Assembly (NCBI RefSeq): GCF_002284575.1
Contig: NZ_NPKJ01000043.1
Coordinates: forward strand, 7,167 to 71,166
DNA length: 64,000 nt
Direction: 5' to 3'
Source of the DNA: Mesorhizobium temperatum
GTDB lineage: Bacteria > Pseudomonadota > Alphaproteobacteria > Rhizobiales > Rhizobiaceae
Shown here: positions 8,042-16,619 of the stretch, piece after piece
Position numbering within the stretch: the stretch's first letter is position 1
Layout: every line of letters starts with the position of its first letter
Notes under the pieces: model-generated
What the model saw: only the letters and a program-made list of their open reading frames with translations
Databases searched by the model: none
Told to the model about the DNA's origin: nothing
Translations under genes and position numbers: made by a program

Positions 8042-10342
8042 CTATTTCTCGCAGAGCCTGCGCGACCCGCGATAGGGCTGAAATGTGCAGTCGGCGGGGC
8101 GGAACGAGCGATAAGCGCGTGCGCAGGCTCGAAAATTGCAGGAGGCCGATGCCCCTTCGCCTGAGGAACTGGCCACAGTAGCTTCGTGGTCGCCATCCGG
8201 AACGCTGTCGTCAAGTGCGGCAAGGGCGGCCCGCATGAAATCCCTCCAGATTCTCGCCGGCAGCTGGCCGCCCGTCACTTTCTTCATCGGCGTCTCGTCG
8301 TCGTTGCCGACCCACACACCCACCACCAGCGGCTCGGTGAAGCCGACGAACCAGGCGTCGCGATGGTTTTGGCTGGTGCCGGTCTTGCCCGCCGCAAACA
8401 CCTCGAGATCGGCTTCTCGACCAGTCCCCCGCTCGACGACCAGCCTCAACAGGCCGACTAGGTCCCGCTGATGCGGACGAAGATCGGTCGTTGGCTGCTT
8501 GGACGGCCCAACGCGAAAGGCGCGCGGCTGGCCGTCGGCATGGAACGACACGATCCCCCACGGCTCGATGGGCGCGATGCCTGCGCGCACCGAAGCGTAG
8601 GCGCCGGTGAGGTCGAGCAGGCTGACCTCCGAGGAGCCGAGAGCCAGGCTCGGTGTTTCAGCCAGTTTTGCATCGATGCCCAGCTCCCGTGCAGCGGCAG
8701 CGACCTTGTCGATCCCGATCTCCATTGCCAGGGCCACCGTGGCAACGTTCAGCGAGCGCGCGAATGCCTCGGATATGCTGACCCGGCCGCTGTAGCCGCC
8801 GCCGAAGTTTTCCGGGGACCACCCGCCTATCTCGATCGGCGCATCCTCGACCTGGTCAAAGGGCGTGAGGCCTGCCTTCAGTGCGGCGTAGTAGACGAAC
8901 AGCTTGAAGGCCGAGCCGGGCTGGCGCATGGCTGCAGTCGCGCGGTTGAACGTGCTCTTGCCATAGTCCCGCCCGCCGACCACGGCCACCACGGCGCCTT
9001 GCGGCGTCATTGCCACGAGCGCGGCCTGCGAAGCGCCTGCTTGCGCGCCTTCCTTGTCGAGTGCTTCGGCCACGACCTTCTCGGCGATCGCCTGCAGCCG
9101 CGGCACCATCGTCGTCCTGACCTTAATCGTGCCCCGATAGGGCCCGGCAAGCTCGCGCGCCTCCTGCATTACCCAGTCTGCAAGCCAGCTGCCGGACCTT
9201 GTCGCGGGCTTCGTTGGACGGAGTTCGGCGAAGTCGGCGGTCGCCGTCGTCGCCTGCTCGGCGGTTGCCTTGCCGCCCTTGACCATGGCATCGAGCACGA
9301 GCTCCGCTTGTTGGCGCGCCCCTTCCGGATTGATCACCGGATTGAGTTGCGACGGAGCACGGATGATGCTGGCCAGCATCGCTGATTCACCGAGGTCGAG
9401 TTCGCGCACCTCCTTGTCGAAGTAGATGCGGGCGGCCGCCGGGACGCCAGTCGCGCCTTCTCCGAGATAAATGTTGTTGAGGTACCGCGTGAGAATCTCG
9501 TCCTTGCCGAGCTTCTGCTCGAGCCAGAAGGCGATCACGGCCTCCTGGATTTTCCGTTTCCAGGTACGGTCCCGCTCCAGATAGAGGATTTTGATCAACT
9601 GTTGCGTGATCGTGCTGCCGCCCTGCACGACCTCGCCGGCTCCGACGTTCCTGTACAGCGCGCGTAATATGCCCTTCAGATCGATGCCGGAATGGTCGTA
9701 AAAGCGCCGATCCTCTGAGGTGAGCACCGCATCGATCAGATGAGGCGGAAAATCCTCGCGCGTGGCGTAGGGTCCCTGGATGGGTCCCTGCCTGACCAAT
9801 GGCTTGCCATCGGTCGTCTCGAGCACCACCACCGGCTCGAGTGAGCCGTCGGCAATTTCGTCCCACGGCACGCCGCTCAGGGCCCACGAAAAGAGGACGA
9901 CCAGGAAGACGAGAGATGCCGCGCCCAGTGCGACCGCACCTCGAACCAAGATCGATCTCCGATGGCGCTGGTTTCCTCGCGCGACTCCGGTATCGGACGA
10001 GTGTGTGCGCCGACGAGTCACCCGCGACCAAACGGCTGAGGTGCGCCCCGCCAACTCGGCGGCTGTTGATCTCGCTCTCGAGAAATCCAGATCACGCAGA
10101 CGCTGCAGGGCGCCGCTGCCGAGTTCGCGAATCCTCTTGGCCGCTGGGCCCGACGCGACAGCCAGGTCGCCTCGCAATGCCCGGCCAAGTCCGACAAGTG
10201 TTCGGCTGAGCTCGGAAAACGCCGTCCGGGTCCGCGCGAAAGGTGCACCGTTGGAATCGGCCGCTGGCTCGTCTCCGCTCTGGGTTTCGCCAGGCTCTTG
10301 CCTATCGCGGCTGCTATCGGTAGCGGCGGGAGACTCGCCCAT
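8042..10342 (-). CDS. class A penicillin-binding protein with C-terminal BA14K-like module
   Basis: A bifunctional peptidoglycan synthase of the PBP1 family, 766 residues. It has a charged ~130-residue cytosolic N-terminus and one membrane anchor at about 131-154. A GT51 glycosyltransferase domain follows, with catalytic Glu210 in [12 protein letters not shown] and GGSTITQQ at 241-248. The transpeptidase domain carries SAFK (nucleophile Ser477), SLN at 530-532 and KTGTS at 653-657, so both active sites look intact. Unusually, residues about 735-766 form a Cys-rich BA14K-like module ([20 protein letters not shown] and RRLCEK), normally a separate small periplasmic protein in Rhizobiales. The gene lies directly upstream of a BA14K fragment, suggesting the module was gained by fusion with a neighbouring copy. 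Locus tag-type names vary; I assign no symbol. Confidence 0.93.
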   Translation of the reverse strand: MGESPAATDSSRDRQEPGETQSGDEPAADSNGAPFARTRTAFSELSRTLVGLGRALRGDLAVASGPAAKRIRELGSGALQRLRDLDFSRARSTAAELAGRTSAVWSRVTRRRTHSSDTGVARGNQRHRRSILVRGAVALGAASLVFLVVLFSWALSGVPWDEIADGSLEPVVVLETTDGKPLVRQGPIQGPYATREDFPPHLIDAVLTSEDRRFYDHSGIDLKGILRALYRNVGAGEVVQGGSTITQQLIKILYLERDRTWKRKIQEAVIAFWLEQKLGKDEILTRYLNNIYLGEGATGVPAAARIYFDKEVRELDLGESAMLASIIRAPSQLNPVINPEGARQQAELVLDAMVKGGKATAEQATTATADFAELRPTKPATRSGSWLADWVMQEARELAGPYRGTIKVRTTMVPRLQAIAEKVVAEALDKEGAQAGASQAALVAMTPQGAVVAVVGGRDYGKSTFNRATAAMRQPGSAFKLFVYYAALKAGLTPFDQVEDAPIEIGGWSPENFGGGYSGRVSISEAFARSLNVATVALAMEIGIDKVAAAARELGIDAKLAETPSLALGSSEVSLLDLTGAYASVRAGIAPIEPWGIVSFHADGQPRAFRVGPSKQPTTDLRPHQRDLVGLLRLVVERGTGREADLEVFAAGKTGTSQNHRDAWFVGFTEPLVVGVWVGNDDETPMKKVTGGQLPARIWRDFMRAALAALDDSVPDGDHEATVASSSGEGASASCNFRACARAYRSFRPADCTFQPYRGSRRLCEK

Positions 10343-10483
10343 CCGTTTGCCCTCTGCTCAAACGCCGATACCAGAACTACCTGCGCCCGCAGAATGGGCA
10401 ATCCGGCACCTGGCGTTGAAGGTGCGGCTTATTAGCGATGTGCGCTTTGCTCAAGTGCCGCCGATCGAAGGAGCGACTGCGGT

Positions 10484-10816
10484 CTAATAGCCGCCATAGT
10501 CGTAAATGGGACGCCTCCAGCCGCGTTTGCACTTGATTTCTTCCTTATACTCGTCGTCGTCCCACTTCCGCTCTATCTTGCATCGGCCACGGCGGAATTC
10601 TTCCTTATAGCTGTTGCGCTCCCGATAATAGCGCCGCAGGCGGTAGTCTTCGCGATGTTCATAGCGACTGATCCAGCGCCCATGCCCGCTTTCATCCTTC
10701 CATGGATCGGCCGCAGCTCCGCCCGCCAATGTGGGGAGGGCGATACTGACGGCTGTCATCAAACCGAGAGTTTTCGCGGTAGAGCCCCTGTATGCGCACC
10801 CGCCCACGGGTGGCAT
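10484..10816 (-). CDS. small exported basic protein
   Basis: A protein of unknown function with a hydrophobic export signal (TAVSIALPTLAGGAAADP) and a mature part very rich in Arg, Lys, Tyr, Glu and Asp, including two Cys (GRCKIERKW and IKCKRGWRR). The start is uncertain: ATG at 10816 gives 110 residues, ATG at 10759 gives about 91, and an upstream in-frame ATG at 10894 would add a Cys-rich stretch that looks non-coding. No strong ribosome site helps. It precedes the penicillin-binding protein on the same strand with a 141-base gap, and may share an envelope role. That is inference. Confidence 0.6.
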   Translation of the reverse strand: MPPVGGCAYRGSTAKTLGLMTAVSIALPTLAGGAAADPWKDESGHGRWISRYEHREDYRLRRYYRERNSYKEEFRRGRCKIERKWDDDEYKEEIKCKRGWRRPIYDYGGY

Positions 10817-11044
10817 TTGCGTCAGTTTCGGAATTTGAACCTGAACATCAGCTGAACAGCAGCATCCCCCGACCGGGCACAATGGAACGCGCAAACATCC
10901 CTTCCGTTCCCACGTGGGGCCTGAAACAATACCGACAGCGGCAGGTTGGGTTCGATTTCGGCCGGAACCATTCCGACTCTATGATGTTAAGCCCGCTGGT
11001 TGAGCCGGGCCTGCGAGATACGCGGGGAGACCCCCAGGCTCGAG

Positions 11045-11080
11045 AGCCCGCCGCCTCTTCGGGTTTGCGGCGGGCTTTGT
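11045..11080 (+). terminator. strong GC hairpin, terminator-like
   Basis: A perfect 9-10 bp stem (GCCCGCCGC at 11046-11054 with GCGGCGGGC at 11067-11075) and a 12-base loop, followed by TTTGT. It lies just upstream of a tiny membrane-protein frame, so it may end an unrecognised short transcript from about 10860-11040 or attenuate the frame downstream. Confidence 0.55.
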
Positions 11081-11098
11081 GCTGGGGAGAGCGGAACA

Positions 11099-11197
11099 AT
11101 GGCCAATTGGTTACCGCTCGCTGGTATCGTGCTGACACTATGGGTCGTGCTGTTCCTGATCTACTTGGTTGTGAGGTGGCGGGGCGGAGCGGGTTGA
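11099..11197 (+). CDS. single-span small membrane protein
   Basis: A 32-residue open frame, MANWLPLAGIVLTLWVVLFL followed by IYLVVRWRGGAG: one hydrophobic helix with a positively charged C-terminal end. The ATG at 11099 has a good ribosome site (GGGGAGAG about 9 bases upstream). It lies immediately after a strong hairpin at 11045-11080. No family recognised. Small inner-membrane proteins of this form are plausible, but coding is supported only by the start context and the hydrophobic pattern. Confidence 0.5.
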   Translation: MANWLPLAGIVLTLWVVLFLIYLVVRWRGGAG

Positions 11198-11487
11198 CCG
11201 CCGGAACCACGGAGACAGCTGACAAACTGCTGGCCGATACCACTCCAACCTCGCTCTACCGGTAACCGCAAGAAGACGCCCCCACTCTACGCAGCACGGC
11301 TAGCCCTCGGCCTCCATGGCCGCGCAAGATCGCGACGTCTTCGTTGTTGAGCGCGATCGTCGCCAACGCGGTCCGGTACTCAAGAACGGTCGCATCAGCC
11401 TCTGGCCGGGGGGCTTGGGGTTTAGAGCCTGACGCGACCTGAGCTTCGTGCTGACGAAGCGGCGGCAGACAGACCACAGGCACGCTG

Positions 11488-11791
11488 CTAGTGCAACCAA
11501 CCTATGCGAGCGCGGCCGTGCGCGGCATTGATCCAGAGACCCCCATAGAGTTCCGACAACATTGCCGCTGCGCCAATCTTCGCCGACTGCGGCTTTGATT
11601 GCGGCTATGCTTTCCCAAATCTGAACCATGCAACGGGCGCGCTCACCGCTGTCAGGCAGCGGCCTCCCCGCGTAGAAAGCGATCAGGCCGGGCTGCTTGC
11701 GCAGCCATGGGTGGCTCTTCTTGAATGCGAATTCTCTGAATTCCGCCTCTTTGCCAGCAACGACAGAGCAGCGGTAGACGCGCATTATCAT
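11488..11791 (-). pseudogene. antibiotic-biosynthesis-monooxygenase-like gene with frameshift
   Basis: The start ATG at 11791 follows a good GGAGG. The first ~78 codons resemble ABM/dimeric alpha-beta-barrel proteins (MIMRVYRCSVVAGKEAEF, KKSHPWLRKQPGLIAFYAG, CMVQIWESIAAIKA). Near 11555-11565 natural protein character jumps to another frame, which reads LSELYGGLWINAAHGRARIG and stops at TAG (11488-11490), giving the ~100-residue length expected of the family. The original frame instead runs on with unnatural Arg/Ser-rich sequence to 11300. So there is either a one-base indel in the gene or a sequencing error. Confidence 0.6.
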
Positions 11792-12083
11792 CTCACTACC
11801 TCCATCACCTCTGCCCAACAGGATGCGTCGGACGAGCCACGTTGCGCGATTTCGGTTTGATGCGCAATTGAGGTGTTGGGACTGCAACGTCGCCCAAGAG
11901 AGCCGCCTGTGCGGTCATGCTCCCCGGCGGTTTCGGCAATTGTCCGCTAAGGTCGTTTGCCGAATGTCCGCTTCAGCCAACTGTGTTTCGAAAACGGACC
12001 GGAAGATTTCGGCCCAAGTTCGCCCGGAACGACTACAATCTAGTGGTCGGAAAAGTCGTCAGTTCAGTCGAATCCTGTGTGTC
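11792..12083. other. intergenic, no gene recognised
   Basis: No frame with family resemblance or ribosome site. It probably carries the promoter of the gene at 11488-11791. Confidence 0.5.
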
Positions 12084-13031
12084 TCACATGGGCCGAGGTT
12101 GTCGAGGTTTCCCAACCTTGCACTCGAGCGCAGCCCTGTCCCAATCACCAAGTTCAGCAGCGGCGCGATACGTGCTTTCCAAAAAGGTCATGAGCATGTC
12201 TTCTGGATTGTTGGCAAGCCGGACCGCATCATAGGGCAGCAGAAATTCTCCGAGGTTTTCATCGTAATATGCGGCTTCAGGAGAAATTCTTGCAGCTGCA
12301 AAACCGGTCGGCATCGGGTATGCATAGGAATAGAATGCGGGAAAGTCGATTGCTCCCCCACCTGGCCAGAAGCCAGCTGACGAGACTTCGTGGCTGTAGG
12401 CCTCGCGGGTGATCTCGTCAGGCAGGGCCGGAATACCACCTGGATGTGAGGGCGCGCGTCGACCGGAAAAGCGTGTCACGGCAATGTCAAAACTTCCCCA
12501 GAAGAGATGCACCGGGCTCACCTTGCCGAGATACGCCGTACGGAAGATCTGGAGCACGTTCGTCACTGCCACACATGCCCTGAAGAACCGTGTCACAGCA
12601 TTGGCATCGTAGGGGCGTTCCATCCTGTCTTCGGCGAACGGAATAGCCTCCGGAATCTCGTTCGGCCTGCCATGCAACTCCGGCGTCCCACCGAGAGTAC
12701 GAATGAGATCCAACGCGCGCCCATGAAAGAAGGCGACCGACATCGGCTCAAGCGGGAACCGGGCAATGCGTCCATCGGTTGCTCGTCCGACCACCTCATG
12801 GTTGATCAGATCGAGGCTCAATTCGATCCCGCCTGGTCCATCTGGCACTAGGCCGGTCGTGAAACCGCGAGCGTCAGTGTAAAGGGTCGCATGCCAGGAA
12901 TGGTTCACCCACGGTGAGCGGGCGAGCCGATATTTCCCTATGATCTGAATATAAAGATGCAGCGCGGAACACGTACTGCGCCAAGGACCGTACGGTATAT
13001 CCGGCCACCTTTCCTGGATGCGTTCATTCAT
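12084..13031 (-). CDS. DUF5996 family protein
   Basis: A 315-residue cytosolic protein with the whole-length pattern of DUF5996: an N-terminal P-x-GPWRSTCSALHLYIQIIG segment, VNHSWHATLYTDARG, a central GKVSPVHLFWGSFDIAVTRF, and C-terminal YSHEVSSAGFWPGG and FLLPYDAVR. Length is normal for the family. The biochemical role of the family is unknown to me; the conserved His, Trp, Ser and Glu suggest an enzyme or ligand-binding protein. It stands alone between debris regions, with no obvious partner. Confidence 0.85.
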   Translation of the reverse strand: MNERIQERWPDIPYGPWRSTCSALHLYIQIIGKYRLARSPWVNHSWHATLYTDARGFTTGLVPDGPGGIELSLDLINHEVVGRATDGRIARFPLEPMSVAFFHGRALDLIRTLGGTPELHGRPNEIPEAIPFAEDRMERPYDANAVTRFFRACVAVTNVLQIFRTAYLGKVSPVHLFWGSFDIAVTRFSGRRAPSHPGGIPALPDEITREAYSHEVSSAGFWPGGGAIDFPAFYSYAYPMPTGFAAARISPEAAYYDENLGEFLLPYDAVRLANNPEDMLMTFLESTYRAAAELGDWDRAALECKVGKPRQPRPM

Positions 13032-13198
13032 TGGGCCAACCTAACTCGATGGAGCTTGAATAGAATCTCATTACCACCCGTATTCATATCACCATCGATG
13101 CTGGCAAAGAGGAAGCTTCTTGCTGGCGGCGACGGCGTGGGGGGCCAAGGGGAGACGACCTCTCGGGCAACGTAGTGGGCCGGCCTGCCGCTGCACGC

Positions 13199-13424
13199 TA
13201 GCTGTTGTCTTCCGGCCGGTAGGAGCGGTAGCGGCTGAAGCAATATTGCACGTGGTCGGGCGAAAGCTGGGCGGCGCCGGTTTCATCCGGCGGAACGTCC
13301 CCGTCCATTGGCTACGTGTCCCTCGCCTCGACATAGCTGGCGCCATCGTCGGGAGCGGCGCGGTGATGCATTTAGAGAGTAAAATAGTCCGCTTGGCCAC
13401 GTCGCAAGCGAACGCTTCGTCACT
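13199..13424 (-). pseudogene. decayed BA14K-derived repeat copy
   Basis: About 225 bp closely match 7689-7914, including the block encoding the Y-C-F-x-R-Y-x-S-Y-R-P-E-D-N core and the flanking stretch around 13400-13424, but indels and stops break the reading frame. It is one of three copies in the window (others at 7689-7914 and 14236-14400). Confidence 0.75.
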
Positions 13425-13598
13425 GAAAGGTTGATGCCGCTTGCGCGAGGTGCATCAGCTACGGTTCTGAACAATTTGCGTACCGTGCTAAATCCCGCAC
13501 CATGTTCTCGTATGTCCGGCGCAGAGATGCGTGGCCGCAGTCCTCGCAGGCTCGCCAGGCATCCGGCGCGGCTGGCTGGCAAGCGACGGCACGCCCCC

Positions 13599-13748
13599 TC
13601 AATGCCTCTTGAAATACTGCACCTCGCGTTCGTGCTTCTCCGCAGCCTCGCGGGTGTCAAACGTCCCGAGATTGCGGCGCTTGCCGGTCTTTTCGTCCTT
13701 CTTGCGCGAATAGAGGCGGTATTTTCCGTCTTTGAGCTTTCTGATCAT
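13599..13748 (-). CDS. 49-residue basic protein of unknown function
   Basis: Reads MIRKLKDGKYRLYSRKKDEK followed by a GKRRNLGTFDTREAAEKHER segment and VQYFKRH. The ATG at 13748 has GGAG 5-8 bases upstream. This is a short, highly basic protein of a type widespread in rhizobia. The N-terminal beta-like Y-R-L-Y-S-R-K-K and a helix with EAAEKHE suggest a small nucleic-acid-binding fold like the N-terminal arm of integrases; that is inference. It starts 3 bases after the stop of the DUF2934 gene and is surely cotranscribed with it. Confidence 0.75.
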   Translation of the reverse strand: MIRKLKDGKYRLYSRKKDEKTGKRRNLGTFDTREAAEKHEREVQYFKRH

Positions 13749-13751
13749 CTG

Positions 13752-14081
13752 TCACTCCCCGAGCCGCTGCTTCCCCTTGAGGTTGCGCGCGGCTTGTTCG
13801 ATCGCCGCCCGGTCGTTGCCCAGCCTGTCGATCAGCTCCTGCGCCTGTTCGCCCGATATGCCGGTGCGCACCGCCAGGGCCTCCACCGTCAAGACGTCGG
13901 AGCTCGCGACCTCGCGGGTTTCCGGCAGGGCATCGCCTGCTGTCAGCGGCAGGGCTGCCTCCCTGTCGATCTCGGCCTCGGCCCGGTGCCAGTGCCGCTC
14001 GGGATCGTCATGGATCCCGCCTTCACGTTCCCAGATCTGGTATGCGCGCTCACGAATCTTGTCTTCCCGGTCGTCGCCCAT
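13752..14081 (-). CDS. DUF2934 domain protein
   Basis: 109 residues. ATG at 14081 with AAAGGAGG nearby decides the start. The N-terminus (KIRERAYQIWEREGGIHDDP, then ERHWHRAEAEID) is the DUF2934 signature: a helix with R-A-Y-x-I-W-E followed by G-x-x-x-x-x-x-x-x-H-W. The remainder is a helical tail resembling a small winged-helix segment (LTVEALAVRTGISGEQAQEL). Short stress-associated rhizobial proteins often carry this domain; its function is unknown. It is cotranscribed with the 49-residue gene that follows it. Confidence 0.85.
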   Translation of the reverse strand: MGDDREDKIRERAYQIWEREGGIHDDPERHWHRAEAEIDREAALPLTAGDALPETREVASSDVLTVEALAVRTGISGEQAQELIDRLGNDRAAIEQAARNLKGKQRLGE

Positions 14082-14203
14082 GTTGATTCCTCCTTTGGGT
14101 ATCGGATGAACGCCGCGCCATCCCGAACGATCCAAGAAATCTGCGGGATCGTTGGTCGCGCAAGGCGCCATGCACTGCGGCGGCCCGCCACCCGCCCCCT
14201 GCC

Positions 14204-14872
14204 CTACTCGCACTGCCGGCGCGGGCCGCCGGAGTAGGGCTGGTAGCTGTTGTCTTCCGGTCGATAGGAGCGGTAGCGGCTGAAGCAATAGTCCACGTGG
14301 TCGGGCGGAAGCTGGGCGGCGGCGGTTTCATCCGACGGAACGTCGCCATCCATTGGCCACGTGTGGGTCGCCTCGACATAGCTGGCGCCATCGTCGGGAG
14401 GTTGTGCGGCGGGCTCGACCGGGCCGGCATCGAGATAGGGCGAGATGCAGGGACGCTGCTCTCCGCTGTAGGATGTGTAGTGGTCGTCGCCTGGCCTGTA
14501 GGAGCGGTAGCGGCTTGCGCACCATTGCACATGGGCGGCGGGCATGGCCTGCTGCTCGTCCGTTGCCGGCTTGATAGAGCCGGTTACGGTGGGTTCGGGC
14601 GCCGGAGCTGCTGCATCGGCAGGTTTCGAGGTGCGATCAACTGGGATCTCTGGGAACTCGCGTGGGACCTCGGCGGCGGGAAGGCGCTCAAGATGCTGCG
14701 AAGCGGGGTTCACCTTCCGCGGCTCCCTTGGCCACAGTTCGGCGACGCTGGAAGTCGGAGCGGCCTGCCGCACCGGCTCGGCGGAAAGAATCCAGACGGC
14801 GAAGGCCAATCCGCTGGCGAAAACCGCCAACGTCAGCACGAAGCCGCCAAGTACCGCCGATAAGGCTTTCAC
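14204..14872 (-). CDS. BA14K family membrane-anchored protein with two BA14K modules
   Basis: 222 residues from a GTG at 14872, chosen because GGAG lies about 9 bases upstream and the protein then begins VKALSAVLGGFVLTLAVFAS, a single membrane or signal helix. A Pro/Ala-rich linker leads to two BA14K modules, WCASRYRSYRPGDDHYTSYS and [20 protein letters not shown], each followed by a C-terminal Cys. The family includes the Brucella 14-kDa immunoreactive protein with lectin-like activity; a periplasmic or surface role is expected. Duplication of the module inside the protein is unusual. Parts of the gene are repeated at 7649-7914 and 13199-13424. Confidence 0.85.
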   Translation of the reverse strand: MKALSAVLGGFVLTLAVFASGLAFAVWILSAEPVRQAAPTSSVAELWPREPRKVNPASQHLERLPAAEVPREFPEIPVDRTSKPADAAAPAPEPTVTGSIKPATDEQQAMPAAHVQWCASRYRSYRPGDDHYTSYSGEQRPCISPYLDAGPVEPAAQPPDDGASYVEATHTWPMDGDVPSDETAAAQLPPDHVDYCFSRYRSYRPEDNSYQPYSGGPRRQCE

Positions 14873-14982
14873 GCCACGCTCCTTTACCCCGTCATCTTTA
14901 AAATGCGAGGCATTGGATCCGGTTCCAACGAGGCGCGGCAGTTTGGGGCTTGTGGCGCTGAAGGGAAAGTCTCCGTTTCTCG

Positions 14983-15050
14983 AAAGGCCCCCTCTCCGTC
15001 TCGGCTTCGCCGAGCCACCTCTCCCCCGCTTTGCGGGGGCGAGGAACCGA
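14983..15050. repeat. intergenic palindromic repeat, family A copy 1
   Basis: A C/T-rich block with the hairpin CGGCTTCGCCG and a second hairpin CCCCCGCTTTGCGGGGG. Same family as 16281-16358 and, inverted, 16439-16508. It follows the 3' end of the aminomutase gene. Confidence 0.85.
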
Positions 15051-15054
15051 GCTT

Positions 15055-16182
15055 TCAAGGGTCGCCAACAAGCTCCGTATAGGTCCTCAGCTCGCCATCC
15101 TGCCCGCGAATCCGCCAGGTCTCGCCGTCCTGCGCCTCGACATAGCACGGGCCGAGCGGCACTTTGCCGCCGCCGTCCGGCAGGTCCAGTACATAAACGG
15201 GGTTGCAGATTCCCGACAGGCGCGCCCGCAAGGCGCTGACCAGCGCCTGTCCCTGGTGAATAGTGGTGCGCCGGTGCGCCATGCCGCGGGCGAGGTCGCC
15301 GTGGTGCAGGTAATAGGGTTTGACGCCGAGGCGGTACATCAGCTCCCGGCACAGCTCCTCCAGCACCTCGACCGTGTCGTTGACGCCTTTCAGCAGAACG
15401 CTCTGGTTCAGCAGCACGAAGCCGCCTTGCCGCAACGCGCTGCAGGCCTGCTCGGCGGCATCAGTGATCTCCCGCGCGTGGTTGAAATGGGTGACGACCG
15501 TGACCATCAGCCGGCCCTGCAGGGAGCGAACCAGCCCCGATGTGACGCGCGAGGGCAGCGCGACGGGCACACGCGTGTGGAGGCGTAAGAGCCGCACATG
15601 CGAAACCGCCTCGATGCGGGCGCGGATTTCCGCCAGCGCCTTGTCCGGCAGCGACAGCGGGTCGCCGCCGGTCAGGATCACCTCGCGGATTTCGGGGTGG
15701 GCCGCGATATAGGCAAAGGCCGGCTCCAGCGCCTCGCGCGAAAAACCGCGGCCGATCGAGGTGAGGGATTCCTTGCGGAAGCAGAACCGGCAATAGACCG
15801 CGCATTGATAGGTCGGGAACAACAGCACCCGGTCGGCATGGCGATGCGTCAATCGCGGCACCGGACTGAAGGCATGGTCGGCGATCGGATCGTCGAGCTC
15901 GCCTTCCTGCTCGGTCAGTTCTTCGGGCGACGGGATGACCTGCGCCCGGATGGGATCGGCGGGGTCGGTCCAGTCGATCAGGTCGAGATAGGCTTTTGGG
16001 ATGCGAACCTTGTGGCGCGTGGCCGCGGCTTGAGCCGCCGAGCGCTCGGCTGGCGACAGCGGCAGGGAATCCAGATCGCGCACCTGCCGCACGCCCGCGC
16101 GAACATCGCCCTGCCACGTGATGTCATCGTCGGCAGACACGCCGACTGCATCCATGCTGGCGTCGTCGCGGTGTGAGGTCAT
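15055..16182 (-). CDS. lysine 2,3-aminomutase family radical-SAM enzyme (KamA/EpmB type)
   Basis: 375 residues from the ATG at 16182 (GGAG 8 bases upstream). Radical-SAM, PLP-dependent aminomutase converting L-lysine to beta-lysine, free or as a modification precursor for elongation factor P. Visible features: the iron-sulfur motif CAVYCRFC (C-x3-C-x2-C), a GGDPL SAM-binding segment and the C-terminal PLP-lysine segment DLPDGGGKVPLG. The length is nearer EpmB (about 340) than clostridial KamA (over 400), so a role with EpmA and EF-P is possible, but neither partner is in the window. A second, partial copy of its C-terminus is at 7456-7646. Confidence 0.88.
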   Translation of the reverse strand: MTSHRDDASMDAVGVSADDDITWQGDVRAGVRQVRDLDSLPLSPAERSAAQAAATRHKVRIPKAYLDLIDWTDPADPIRAQVIPSPEELTEQEGELDDPIADHAFSPVPRLTHRHADRVLLFPTYQCAVYCRFCFRKESLTSIGRGFSREALEPAFAYIAAHPEIREVILTGGDPLSLPDKALAEIRARIEAVSHVRLLRLHTRVPVALPSRVTSGLVRSLQGRLMVTVVTHFNHAREITDAAEQACSALRQGGFVLLNQSVLLKGVNDTVEVLEELCRELMYRLGVKPYYLHHGDLARGMAHRRTTIHQGQALVSALRARLSGICNPVYVLDLPDGGGKVPLGPCYVEAQDGETWRIRGQDGELRTYTELVGDP

Positions 16183-16280
16183 CGAAGGCTCCTTGAGTTC
16201 GAGGCTGGATACAGCATTGGAGCCAAGGCTTGAAGGCAATAAGCGTTGCCGGGATGGCAGGGACGAAAAGGCCGCGCTCG

Positions 16281-16358
16281 CGAAAGACCCCCTCTCCGTC
16301 TCGGCTTCGCCGAGCCACCTCTCCCCCGCTCCGCGGGGGCGAGGAACCCAGGCTTTCG
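16281..16358. repeat. palindromic repeat, family A copy 2
   Basis: Nearly identical to 14983-15050, with the CGGCTTCGCCG hairpin and a CCCCCGCTCCGCGGGGG hairpin. It faces the inverted copy at 16439-16508. Confidence 0.88.
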
Positions 16359-16438
16359 ACGGCTGCCACTCGCGATAGGCAATCTCTCGACCCTTCTCCA
16401 TAGTGGAGGTGGTGATGTGGGAAAGTGGCGCGGCCTTG

Positions 16439-16508
16439 CAGAACCTGGGTTCCTCGCCCCACAAAGTGGGGAGAGGTGGCTCGGCTAAGCCGAGACGGAG
16501 AGGGGAAG
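16439..16508. repeat. palindromic repeat, family A copy 3 (inverted)
   Basis: Reverse-complement orientation relative to copy 2; together they bracket about 80 bp, the layout of REP doublets. Confidence 0.85.
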
Positions 16509-16515
16509 TCCCGCC

Positions 16516-16575
16516 GAGGGCATGAATCCCTCCAGCGTCAGTTCCAGCACGCGCGAGAGTGCTGCGAGACGGCTC
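16516..16575 (-). pseudogene. tiny relic resembling the 3' end of the ABC-F gene
   Basis: A block including CGTCAGTTCCAGCACGCG resembles 18398-18450 inside the ABC-F gene at the DNA level. It is too short to be functional. Confidence 0.5.
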
Positions 16576-16619
16576 CCCGGCGCGACGCCGGAGGCAGCGA
16601 GCATCCCGCTCGAAACCCA

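Noticed and set aside
10860-11044. Small RNA candidate ending at the 11045-11080 hairpin
   Set aside because: No recognised RNA family and no visible promoter, so only the terminator is reported.
11256-11483. A 75-codon minus-strand frame after the ABM-like gene
   Set aside because: Some natural-looking residues but no start context or motif; likely debris.
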